Shown here: in pieces, positions 45,247 to 52,429 of the stretch
Layout of the letters: each line of letters starts with the position of its first letter
How positions within the stretch are numbered: the first letter of the stretch is position 1
Origin: Akkermansiaceae bacterium
Lineage (GTDB): Bacteria > Verrucomicrobiota > Verrucomicrobiia > Verrucomicrobiales > Akkermansiaceae
Direction of reading: 5' to 3'
Assembly (NCBI GenBank): GCA_903888515.1
Contig: CAISTY010000185.1
Span: 32,134-96,133, forward strand
Length of the DNA: 64,000 bases
The notes under the pieces: model-generated
What the model saw: only the letters and a program-made list of their open reading frames with translations
Told to the model about the DNA's origin: nothing
The model's database searches: none
Translations under genes and position numbers: made by a program

Positions 45247-47973
45247 TCAGGCGGGATGCGCACGGCCCGACACCTGAAGCAGCCGCATGACTTCGCCATT
45301 GAATCCGCCCGCCGCAGCCAGAGCATCCAGCTCCAGGTGCATGCGATAGCACCATCGATAGGGCATGATGGAAGGCACGTTGATGCGCTCGGCATCGGGA
45401 TCCGGATGACGGATGGACTCGTCGATGGCCAGCAGATCCTGCAACGGGAAGATCGCCCACATTGCCGGCGATTGCAGGTGCTGCAGGGTGATGCGTGAGG
45501 CGAGTTCTCCCGCAAGTTCGGATGGAGCGAACGGCTCGCCTAGCATTTGCCAGGCGAAATTCGCGGTAACCCGGGAGTCCTCGCGCCACCAACTCCGCAA
45601 GGTGGGCATGTCGTGGGTGGACGGGCTCACCACGCTCATGTACGGGGCGTGGGCGGGATTGGCAAACCCGAGGTCGGAGCGTTTCGGCATGCTCGGAATT
45701 TCGAGTGACAGAATACCCAGATCACGGAGCACGCCCGGCACGCAGGCCGGCACCACGCCCAGATCCTCGCCACATAACAACATCGGACTCGACTGCCGCA
45801 TGACCGGCAGTTTTGCGTAGCCCTGTGCCTGCCAGAAATCCTCCTGCCGCCGGTGGAAATAGTCGATATACAATTCATCCACCCGCTGTTGGATGTCACT
45901 GTCCAGTGCTTGGAACGAGCGCGTCATCTGTAGCGCCCACCGCGGATGAAAAAGCGTTCCGTTAGAACCCGGCACCTCGAAGAACAACACGTCGCTCGCG
46001 CAATCCAGCAGACCATCCCGCATCCGCTCGATGCGGCCCCGCACTGCCGGGTCGTCCGCGCAAAGGGTCGCGAAATGCTCGACAATGCGGCGCTGGGTGG
46101 CGACGTGATCGCGGAGTTGATAGACACCGTCGCCACCACCGCCGAGATAGGTTTCCTTCACCTCTTGGGCGGTGTCGCCGAAGCATTTCCGGAGGGACGC
46201 GTCACGGATGTAGGGCTGGCAATAACGGACGAGGTCAAATGGGATGTCACGTTCCAGTATTTCATCAATGTGCACCGGCAGCGCCGGGTCGAACCACCCC
46301 ATGATGCCTTCCACCTGGTCGATGGGAATCTGCCAGATGCGGAAAAACCCGAGGATGTGATCGATGCGGCAGGCGTCGAAATAACAATTGAGTTTGGCGA
46401 TTCGCGCGCGCCACCATGCGTAGTCGTCCTCGCGCATGGTTTCCCAGCGATAAGTGGGAAAACGCCAGTTCTGGCCATGTTCCGTGAAGGCGTCGGGTGG
46501 TGCGCCGGCTTGCGCATCCATGTTGAACAATTGCGGCGCTTGCCAGGCGTCCACCGAGTGGCGGGCAATGCCGATTGGCAGGTCACCTTTGAGTGCGAGC
46601 CCCCGCTGGTGCAGGTGCTTGACCGCATCGGTTAGCTGCCGATCCAGTTCATATTGCAGCCAGATGTGATATGAGGTTTCCGGCCACGCGGGATGGCGGG
46701 GATCCGCCAGCGCCGCCACCCGGTCGCGGTCGAAGACGGCATCATCCTGCCATTGGCTGAAATCCGCCGTGCCGAAGTGGTCGCGATGCAGGCAAAACGC
46801 CGCGTAGGGCACCACCCACTCGCGGTTTTCCGCTAGAAACTTTTGAAACCCGGTGGATGCTGTTAGAGAGTTCCGGTGTTTCTTGAAAATCCGGCGGGTG
46901 AACAGGGTTTTAGCCTGCATGACCTTTGGGTAATCCAATTGTGCCAGCGCGTTGAGTTGCATGCGCGCAGCTTCGAGATCCTTGTTGAATGCCGCGGGCA
47001 TGGCATATCCGAGATCATCGATGCGCAGATAGAGCGGGTGCAGCGCAAACACGCTGATCGCCGAATACGGATAGGAATCCGACCAATCCAGCGCGGATGT
47101 GGTGTCATTGACCGGCAGGATTTGAATGAGTTTCAATCCAACCCGGCCAGCCCAGTCGGCCAGCGCCTTGAGATCCGCGAACTCGCCGACCCCGAGGCCG
47201 CGGTCGCTGCGCAGGGAAAATACCGGAATGGCCACCCCGCCCGCCCGATAGAGTCCGCCCGGTTCCCGGCGGTAACTTTCATCGTGGACCATCGTCCATT
47301 GGCGCTGCGCGAACTGCCGTGCATCTAACACCCGGTTGTGCCCGGCTTCAAGACTCACCGCGCAGCCCGACTCTAGATCGAACATGCCGTATTTATATTC
47401 GATCCGCCAATCCGCCGGCAGATACAGGCTGGCACGCCAGACATTGGCGGCCACTTCCCGCAGGGGAATCGCGCGCGTCCATACCCAGTCGCCGATTTCG
47501 CGGACACTGCCGACCAGGCAGGGGGCCATGCCCGCCGGCACCGCCGCCATGCGTAACTGGAACGTGTGATTGGCCCGCTTTGGAACGAGCGGTTTGGCGA
47601 ACGGCCCGCGAGTGGCCAGCACGGTGTTGAAAGCAGCGGTTTCATAAGCGCAATCCACGGTGCCGGCAGAACGCCAGGTATCCCACAAGAGCAAGGCGTC
47701 TTGCATGCTTGGATCCGCCTTGGCGCTGCGGGGTGCGCCCCATTCGTCAAGCATCACACCGTTGCCCTGCTGGCGGATCTGATAGGAGTGCTCCAAGCGC
47801 AGCGGTCCGCCGCCGCGGATCTCCAACTGCGTTTCCCATTGGCAGTCGTTGATCCAATGCAACGGCAGAATCTGCTCGCAACAAACCTGCCCCCTCTCTA
47901 ACATAATCGTGAGCTTCAACCACAGCGACTGGCCGGGCAGCGCGTGGAAATTCTGGCGGAAAATGATTTTCAT
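45247..47973 (-). CDS. malQ: 4-alpha-glucanotransferase (GH77, DPE2-like) with N-terminal starch-binding domains
   Basis: 908 residues from ATG 47973 (MKIIFRQNFHALPGQSLWLK); an in-frame ATG five codons earlier overlaps the neighbour's stop. Residues ~1-110 and ~125-235 look like two CBM20-type beta-sandwiches (YGMFDLESGCAVSLEAGHNR). The GH77 barrel follows: FDACRIDHILGFFRIWQIP with the nucleophile Asp, ALLLCGEDLGVVPACV with the acid/base Glu, and STHDMPTLRSWW with the third Asp. The sequence KETYLGGGGDGVYQLRDHVATQ lies in the insertion that marks the DPE2 type, longer than bacterial MalQ. Plant DPE2 moves glucose from maltose onto glycogen-like polymers. The role here is glycogen/maltose metabolism. 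It precedes the cobalamin gene in the opposite sense of importance; they merely touch. Confidence 0.9.
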   Translation of the reverse strand: MKIIFRQNFHALPGQSLWLKLTIMLERGQVCCEQILPLHWINDCQWETQLEIRGGGPLRLEHSYQIRQQGNGVMLDEWGAPRSAKADPSMQDALLLWDTWRSAGTVDCAYETAAFNTVLATRGPFAKPLVPKRANHTFQLRMAAVPAGMAPCLVGSVREIGDWVWTRAIPLREVAANVWRASLYLPADWRIEYKYGMFDLESGCAVSLEAGHNRVLDARQFAQRQWTMVHDESYRREPGGLYRAGGVAIPVFSLRSDRGLGVGEFADLKALADWAGRVGLKLIQILPVNDTTSALDWSDSYPYSAISVFALHPLYLRIDDLGYAMPAAFNKDLEAARMQLNALAQLDYPKVMQAKTLFTRRIFKKHRNSLTASTGFQKFLAENREWVVPYAAFCLHRDHFGTADFSQWQDDAVFDRDRVAALADPRHPAWPETSYHIWLQYELDRQLTDAVKHLHQRGLALKGDLPIGIARHSVDAWQAPQLFNMDAQAGAPPDAFTEHGQNWRFPTYRWETMREDDYAWWRARIAKLNCYFDACRIDHILGFFRIWQIPIDQVEGIMGWFDPALPVHIDEILERDIPFDLVRYCQPYIRDASLRKCFGDTAQEVKETYLGGGGDGVYQLRDHVATQRRIVEHFATLCADDPAVRGRIERMRDGLLDCASDVLFFEVPGSNGTLFHPRWALQMTRSFQALDSDIQQRVDELYIDYFHRRQEDFWQAQGYAKLPVMRQSSPMLLCGEDLGVVPACVPGVLRDLGILSLEIPSMPKRSDLGFANPAHAPYMSVVSPSTHDMPTLRSWWREDSRVTANFAWQMLGEPFAPSELAGELASRITLQHLQSPAMWAIFPLQDLLAIDESIRHPDPDAERINVPSIMPYRWCYRMHLELDALAAAGGFNGEVMRLLQVSGRAHPA

Positions 47974-47984
47974 AAGTGGCGTGC

Positions 47985-48515
47985 TCAATCACACTCGACG
48001 CGCGCGAGAATCCATAGCAGATCCGCCACTCGGTTGAAAAACAAGCGCACGTTTTCCGGCACCGCTTCGCCGGATTCGTGCAAGACCAGCACACTGCGCT
48101 CGGCACGGCGGGCCACCGAACGCGCGAAATCCACGTTGGCACGCGCCAGCGATCCGTCCGCACCGGGCCTCGCCCAACCGGTGAAGCGAATGCCGCATGC
48201 TTCGAGTTGGCGGGCCTCGCCGACGACCCATGCAACGTCGGCCGCGCCGATTTCCGCGAATTTCTGCTCCTGATAGCGTGCTTCGTCCTCCGGCAGAGTG
48301 GCGAGGTGACCCATCAATCCGACCAGGCGTTCCTGAAGTGAGTCGATGCGTGCGATCCACTGCGGGTTGGCGGCGGACGCGCGGGCCACGCCGAGCGCGG
48401 CGTTCAATTCATCCACACAGCCCAAGGCATTGATGCGCAACGACGTTTTGGCGATGCGCCGGCCAAATAACAAATCGGTTTCGCCCGCGTCCCCGCGGCC
48501 GGTGATGATGCTCAT
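47985..48515 (-). CDS. Cob(I)alamin adenosyltransferase, PduO/MMAB type
   Basis: 176 residues from ATG 48515 (MSIITGRGDAGETDLLFG). A longer open frame upstream runs antisense through queE and is not coding. TGRGDAGETDLLFG is the ATP-binding P-loop-like segment of the PduO family, and CVDELNAALGVARA and DFARSVARRAERSVLVL are the trimer-interface and Arg-rich blocks. It transfers the adenosyl group from ATP to cob(I)alamin, making coenzyme B12. Short, single-domain form. It lies 11 bases ahead of the malQ-like gene and is divergent from queE. Confidence 0.9.
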   Translation of the reverse strand: MSIITGRGDAGETDLLFGRRIAKTSLRINALGCVDELNAALGVARASAANPQWIARIDSLQERLVGLMGHLATLPEDEARYQEQKFAEIGAADVAWVVGEARQLEACGIRFTGWARPGADGSLARANVDFARSVARRAERSVLVLHESGEAVPENVRLFFNRVADLLWILARVECD

Positions 48516-48584
48516 GAGCGGAATGATAATCCCCGGAAAAATCAATGTCCATCCGCGTTCATTCGTGTTTGATGGGGGGCGGCC

Positions 48585-49337
48585 ATGCATCTCGCGAAAC
48601 TCCACGACAGTCCGGAAATTTTCCACACGCTCCAAGGCGAAGGTCCCAGCGCCGGCTCGCCTGCGGTCTTCATCCGCGCATCCCGCTGCAATCTCCACTG
48701 CGTCTGGTGCGACAGCGACTGCACATGGAACTTCGAGGGCACGCCATGGCCCCATGAAAATGACGCGCTCCCGGGCACCGCCAAACACCGCCAATCCGCA
48801 GTCACCTGCGAACTCGATCCCGCAGCGGCCGCACGCCTCGTCCTCGCCTTCAATTGCCCGCGGGTGGTCATCACCGGCGGCGAACCACTCCTCCAGGAAT
48901 CCGGGTTTCTCGAAATGATCCAACAAATCCGTGCCGCTCAACCGGACTGCGTGTTCGAAGTGGAAACCAACGCCACCCGCACGCCATCCGCCGATTTTGC
49001 CGCTGCCGTCGATCAATTCAACGTCTCTCCCAAACTCTCTAACTCCGGTGTCGCCGAATCCCTGCGCCTCGTGCCCGACGCTCTTCGCTTCTTCGCGCAC
49101 TCGCCCAAAACCTGGTTCAAATTCGTCGTCGCCAACCCCGCTGATATCGCGGAAATTCTAACGCTCCGCAGCCGGTTCGGCATCCCGCACGAGCGCATCC
49201 TGCTCATGCCCGCAGCCCGCAATACCGCCGATCTCGACCGCCGCGCCCCGTGGCTCGCCGGAATCTGCCGCGACCTCGGCTGGCGCTTCTGCGACCGCCT
49301 CCACATCCGCCTCTGGGGCGAACGCCGCGGTGTGTGA
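48585..49337 (+). CDS. queE: 7-carboxy-7-deazaguanine synthase
   Basis: 250 residues. LHDSPEIFHTLQGEGPSAGSP is the N-terminal block. The radical-SAM cluster ligands are C35, C39 and C42 (CNLHCVWC), and VVITGGEPLLQ is the SAM-binding GGEP motif. TKLS-like NVSPKLSNSG and the region around LMPAAR complete it. It converts 6-carboxy-tetrahydropterin to 7-carboxy-7-deazaguanine, a step on the way to queuosine. No other que gene is in the window. Its 3' end borders the far end of the proposed cassette array. Confidence 0.92.
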   Translation: MHLAKLHDSPEIFHTLQGEGPSAGSPAVFIRASRCNLHCVWCDSDCTWNFEGTPWPHENDALPGTAKHRQSAVTCELDPAAAARLVLAFNCPRVVITGGEPLLQESGFLEMIQQIRAAQPDCVFEVETNATRTPSADFAAAVDQFNVSPKLSNSGVAESLRLVPDALRFFAHSPKTWFKFVVANPADIAEILTLRSRFGIPHERILLMPAARNTADLDRRAPWLAGICRDLGWRFCDRLHIRLWGERRGV

Positions 49338-49435
49338 CCGCCACGCGGCGATAAAAAACGTTAGAACCACGCGTGCCAGAGTTTCCAATAACGCCCATGC
49401 CTGTGGGTTTCCCGGAAGGCACGCCGGGCCTGCGC

Positions 49436-49560
49436 TTACAACGTTTAGGTCCTCCTACGCCTGACCGGGGGCGAACTCTGGCTTCTGGGCTGAGGCTTGA
49501 ATGGTCACAAAGGTATCGCCACGGGGAGGGTCAGGCGTTAGGAGGGACGCCTTGTTATGA
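49436..49560 (-). other. attC-like site 1 (end of cassette 3)
   Basis: Read on the minus strand, R'' TCATAAC (49560-49554), a 5' arm CCTCCTAACGCCTGACC, a loop, the 3' arm GGTCAGGCGTAGGAGG, and R' GTTGTAA (49442-49436). The two arms pair along 16 bases with one extra A in the 5' arm, the extrahelical-base pattern of integron attC sites. It starts 12 bases after the stop of the small gene at 49572, as expected of a cassette. R' matches GTTRRRY imperfectly. Confidence 0.6.
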
Positions 49561-49571
49561 CCGTTTTTGGT

Positions 49572-49943
49572 TCACCAGTTTATGTCGAACGCCGATTGAT
49601 CTTTGGAATATACCCATTCTTCCTCAATGCGTTCAAACACGCTCGGATTGACGCTAGCCAAATTGCAGCAGTAGGCAAAACGGATCGCGTCCTTCGCTCT
49701 CGAAAAGACCTTGATCACGCTCGGCCCCTTCTCACGCTCTGTTCCGATTGGTAGTTCGAAAGGATTTGGAGGGAGCACGCTTGGGCTTTCAGGCAAAAAC
49801 TTTGAGCGATCAAAAGGGAACGAGTATGTATCTGGATGAGTGGAATACGATGGTTCATTGAACGCTGCAAATTGCTCACCGAGCACGACGTAGATGCGCG
49901 TGGAGGACGTGCCGATGATGCGTTGGACTAAGGACTTAATCAC
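49572..49943 (-). CDS. Cassette-borne protein of unknown function (cassette 3)
   Basis: About 123 residues, from GTG 49943; a TTG at 49964 would overlap the attC-like core GTTGTGC and is less likely. The sequence (IIGTSSTRIYVVLGEQFAAF... VKVFSRAKDAIRFAYCCNLA) has no family I know. Base use is clearly less GC-rich than the neighbours. It lies between attC-like sites 1 and 2 on the strand expected for a cassette gene and has no promoter of its own. Confidence 0.55.
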   Translation of the reverse strand: MIKSLVQRIIGTSSTRIYVVLGEQFAAFNEPSYSTHPDTYSFPFDRSKFLPESPSVLPPNPFELPIGTEREKGPSVIKVFSRAKDAIRFAYCCNLASVNPSVFERIEEEWVYSKDQSAFDINW

Positions 49944-49958
49944 GTGTGGAATTTCTTG

Positions 49959-50049
49959 GCACAACGTCTAGCTGTGGCACCGGCGAAATGGAAGATCAAA
50001 TTCAAGAAGGACGTTATCGCCGGTTGCCACGAGCGTCTTGTTGTTCGCC
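49959..50049 (-). other. attC-like site 2 (end of cassette 2)
   Basis: Minus strand: R'' GGCGAAC (50049-50043), 5' arm GTGGCAACCGGCGA, loop, 3' arm TCGCCGGTGCCAC, R' GTTGTGC (49965-49959). The arms pair along 13 bases with one extra A in the 5' arm. R'' is the exact complement of the GTTCGCC that starts its own cassette (at 50386-50380), the relation expected when the cassette was a circle. Confidence 0.68.
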
Positions 50050-50373
50050 TTCTTGTTTCGTTTTGCGTTGCGCCGACACAGTTCCGTCGGGATGAGTCAG
50101 GTCATTTAGGGCGATGCATGTGAACGTGTTGATCCTCGACGCCCGTACATCGTCCCCGAGATTACGCCATGCGAGACCGAGATCCTTGTGCGCTTCAATT
50201 GAAGACACGATATCTTCAACAATTGTCTTTGAATGATCCAAAATGTCCTGCAATTGCATCTGAAGTTTGATCTTTTCTTTCTCCGTTAGTCGGTCCCACG
50301 CTTCACCAATCACCACAGTGCCCTGGATGTTACCGCACAGCAGACTCGACCGAATCTTGTTTTGCTGACTCAT
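50014..50373 (-). CDS. Cassette-borne protein of unknown function (cassette 2)
   Basis: 119 residues from ATG 50373 (MSQQNKIRSSLLCGNIQGTV). I choose this over the farther frame start at 50535 because it lies 7 bases after the recombination core of attC-like site 3, the usual position of a cassette gene. A helical charged segment follows (RLTEKEKIKLQMQLQDILD) and a hydrophilic tail ends inside attC-like site 2, which happens in some cassettes. No known family recognised. The GC content is low for this chromosome. Confidence 0.55.
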   Translation of the reverse strand: MSQQNKIRSSLLCGNIQGTVVIGEAWDRLTEKEKIKLQMQLQDILDHSKTIVEDIVSSIEAHKDLGLAWRNLGDDVRASRINTFTCIALNDLTHPDGTVSAQRKTKQEGEQQDARGNRR

Positions 50374-50379
50374 TATATG

Positions 50380-50474
50380 GGCGAACGTCTGAGCGATGGC
50401 AGACGCGTGATTGGTTGGAGTTAGTGAGGTGGTTTTAGAGCTTCTGGCGTCTTGCCATCCGCGATTTGTTCGGC
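50380..50474 (-). other. attC-like site 3 (end of cassette 1)
   Basis: Minus strand: R'' GCCGAAC (50474-50468), 5' arm GCGGATGGCAAGACGC, loop, 3' arm GCGTCTGCCATCGC, R' GTTCGCC (50386-50380). The 5' arm has two extra bases. R'' is the exact complement of the GTTCGGC at 50940-50934, the upstream boundary of this cassette. It begins 12 bases after the stop of the gene at 50486. Confidence 0.68.
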
Positions 50475-50485
50475 TTGAGTTGGGT

Positions 50486-50914
50486 CTATTGCGCACCCAC
50501 GTTGTTCTGTGGACGGCAAACTCCACAGGATTCATGCCATGTGGGAGTAATTCTGTGCATTTTCTGTCCGCACGCTGCGGTCAGTATCCCCGTCTTTGTG
50601 TTGAAAGCGGCAAGCTTGAAATCAACAGAGTCTCCTTTGGTCTTCGGCCTTACATCTGCTATTGAGAACGTCAGAGCGATAATCTTCCGCGTCTGTTTGG
50701 AAAATCGCGCGACGATCACGCCTTGTTTAGCGTCCCAAAAGAAGAACTCTTCACCATGATCCAGGGGCACCTTCTGCAAGTAGGCTCTTTTGTGTCCAGC
50801 CTCGTTCATCGCTGCTGCGGCCACCTCGATCGTCACGCCTTTCACCAAAATCAGCGCAGATGCATGTGAAGCCATGCCTAGCACAGTCCATCCGATCAAA
50901 GCTAATAATTGCAT
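50486..50914 (-). CDS. Cassette-borne exported protein of unknown function (cassette 1)
   Basis: 142 residues from ATG 50914. A signal peptide is clear (MQLLALIGWTVLGMASHASA, cleavage near residue 20). The mature part has KGVTIEVAAAAMNEAGHKRA, FFFWDAKQGVIVARF and TFSIADVRPKTKGDS, beta-rich and without a family I recognise. Lower GC than neighbours. It lies just inside the first recombination core, so it would be the most recently inserted cassette. A periplasmic or secreted product fits the type of genes often found in cassettes, but the role is unknown. Confidence 0.58.
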   Translation of the reverse strand: MQLLALIGWTVLGMASHASALILVKGVTIEVAAAAMNEAGHKRAYLQKVPLDHGEEFFFWDAKQGVIVARFSKQTRKIIALTFSIADVRPKTKGDSVDFKLAAFNTKTGILTAACGQKMHRITPTWHESCGVCRPQNNVGAQ

Positions 50915-50933
50915 ATGATGTTATGTTATTGGA

Positions 50934-51112
50934 GCCGAACAGTTCTGTTCACGAACGCGTTCGGTTTGCACCATCTCACGAACCGGTTCGTGTTCCATTA
51001 CAAACCGAACCCGGAAGGGCGCTTCTCTGCGCCGCTCGGTCACGTCTACCAATTAGGGCGATGATGAGAGCCTGACAAGGACAAAGGTTGGGTAAAATCC
51101 TGAATTGCGGGG
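50934..51112 (-). other. Candidate attI region of the relic integron
   Basis: Between the integrase remnant and cassette 1. It contains the core GTTCGGC (50940-50934) and a cluster of inverted GAAC/GTTC repeats: ACGAACGCGTTCG, CACGAACCGGTTCGTG, and the outer pair CGTTCGGTTTG/CAAACCGAACC. Such repeats are plausible integrase-binding sites, but a direct-repeat attI layout is not proven. Confidence 0.4.
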
Positions 51113-51206
51113 TTAGTCGAAGTCGAGCGGGCTGGGTGCGCCCGCGCCCGGGCGCTTGAGGACGTGGAGGTAAATCGTGGTGGTGGAGGTGTCGGGGTGT
51201 TCGGGA
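51113..51206 (-). pseudogene. Integron integrase (IntI) C-terminal remnant
   Basis: The minus-strand frame reads HPDTSTTTIYLHVLKRPG then AGAPSPLDFD and stops at 51113. This fits the end of IntI proteins: (H-x-D-V-S)TTMIYTHVL-x-R-x-G-x-G-V-x-SPLD, with the catalytic Tyr present in the TIYLHVL block. The HVLxRxG...SPLD tail is specific to integron integrases among tyrosine recombinases. About 30 residues remain; upstream sequence is unrelated. The remnant reads toward the cassettes, the opposite of the usual divergent layout and like the reversed integrases of Treponema denticola. Confidence 0.65.
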
Positions 51207-51309
51207 ATCGACCCTGACCTGGCATTGGGATGGTCGCGTGTGATTGGCGCAACTTTCGTGTGGCCATGGGGTTGATCCGTGTGTAGGGTGCCACACACCT
51301 GCGCGCATC

Positions 51310-51699
51310 ATGAACCGCAAATTCCTCAACACCGACGACTCATGGGAAAACGATGCGGTCTGGAAATTGCTCGACCAAGCACCGCCCGCCATCGCCGGTC
51401 CGCGCTTCGTGACCAACACCGTGCGGGCCGCCCGCCTCATGGCTCAAACAATTCCTTGGTGGCAACGCTGCTTGTCTCCCCGCCCGCTGGCAGGACTCGC
51501 CGCCGCCACCGCCGCCGTGGTTTTCTCGGTGCTCAGTTGGCTCGGACCCGCGCCTGAATCAGGCACCGAAACCGCCATGCTCGATTCCCAACAAGCCGCC
51601 AAAATCCAGGATATCGCGGAAACGGAAACGCTCATCACCGCTGTCGATCAACTCGACGACTTCAGCGATACCGAATTGGTCAGCTTGATCGGATTTTAA
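51310..51699 (+). CDS. Single-pass membrane protein, possible anti-sigma-like
   Basis: 129 residues from ATG 51310 (MNRKFLNTDDSWENDAVWKL). A soluble N-terminal part with WKLLDQAPPAIAGPRFVTNT is followed by one membrane helix at ~75-92 (LAGLAAATAAVVFSVLSWLG) and an acidic tail. The layout (short cytosolic domain, helix, extracytoplasmic tail) is that of small anti-sigma proteins in this phylum, but no zinc motif is present and no sigma gene lies before it. If one did, it was lost when the integron debris came in. Function unknown. Confidence 0.5.
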   Translation: MNRKFLNTDDSWENDAVWKLLDQAPPAIAGPRFVTNTVRAARLMAQTIPWWQRCLSPRPLAGLAAATAAVVFSVLSWLGPAPESGTETAMLDSQQAAKIQDIAETETLITAVDQLDDFSDTELVSLIGF

Positions 51700-51738
51700 G
51701 CGCTTCCCATCCGCCCCGGATCCACCCATTGTCGCGGC

Positions 51739-52404
51739 GTGAAGCCTTGTCTGATTTTCGACCTCGACGGAACCTTGGTGGATTCCCTGCCGGGCATCGC
51801 CGCCTCCCTCAACCGCACGCTCGCCGCGCACGCACTGCCAGGTCACTCGCTCGCCACCATCCGCTCATTCATCGGCGGCGGTCTGCGCCGGCTCATCCAA
51901 CGCGCGGCCCTCACGGACCCCGACCCGGCTTTCATCGATTCCCTCGTCGCCTTTTACAAAAAGGACTACGACGCGACTTGGATCGAGGGCTCGTTGATCT
52001 ATCCGGGAATCCACAACCTGTTGCTGGAACTCCAGCAGGACGACTTGCAACTCGCCGTGCTTTCTAACAAAATACACGAGTTCACCGTGATCATGACCCG
52101 CACGTTGTTTCCTGACATCCGCTTCGTCATGGTGCTCGGACAAAAGGACGGCTTCCCGCACAAACCGCATCCGGCCGGAGCCCTGCAAATCGCCACCGCC
52201 TTCGGCACCGCTCCGGAAAATTGTGTGGTGACCGGAGATTCCACCATCGATCTGGAAACCGCCACCAACGCCGGAATGCAAGCCATTGCCGTCGCCTGGG
52301 GGTATCACGACCGCCAGCATCTGTTAGCATCCGGTGCCACGCGGCTCATCGATCACCCGTCGGAACTGCCGGACGTGCTCGCGGAAATCCGCGGCGATGC
52401 ATGA
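51739..52404 (+). CDS. HAD-family phosphoglycolate phosphatase-like hydrolase
   Basis: 221 residues from GTG 51739. FDLDGTLVDS is motif 1 with the nucleophile and acid Asp residues. The cap domain follows (helical, type 1). LAVLSNK is motif 2, KPHPAGAL is motif 3 with the Lys, and VVTGDSTIDLETATNAGM is motif 4. All match the Gph branch of HAD phosphatases, which removes 2-phosphoglycolate formed by DNA repair or RubisCO side reactions. The initiation at GTG is supported by motif 1 starting six residues in. The MFS gene faces it with 25 bases between stops. Confidence 0.85.
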   Translation: MKPCLIFDLDGTLVDSLPGIAASLNRTLAAHALPGHSLATIRSFIGGGLRRLIQRAALTDPDPAFIDSLVAFYKKDYDATWIEGSLIYPGIHNLLLELQQDDLQLAVLSNKIHEFTVIMTRTLFPDIRFVMVLGQKDGFPHKPHPAGALQIATAFGTAPENCVVTGDSTIDLETATNAGMQAIAVAWGYHDRQHLLASGATRLIDHPSELPDVLAEIRGDA

Positions 52405-52429
52405 CGCCGTCGTGCCGCAGGATTTCACG

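Noticed and set aside
47985..49100. Long minus-strand frame joining the cobalamin adenosyltransferase to sequence opposite queE
   Set aside because: The family homology begins at the ATG at 48515; the extra part is antisense to the radical-SAM gene queE.
49529..49561. A plus-strand attC reading GTCAGGCGTTAGGAGG, belonging to queE
   Set aside because: The core on that strand fits GTTRRRY less well, and the unpaired base would be in the wrong arm. The minus-strand reading agrees with the two other sites and with the cassette genes.
51261..51290. Sixth copy of the GGGGT palindrome (CATGGGGTTGATCC)
   Set aside because: The right half is not complementary.
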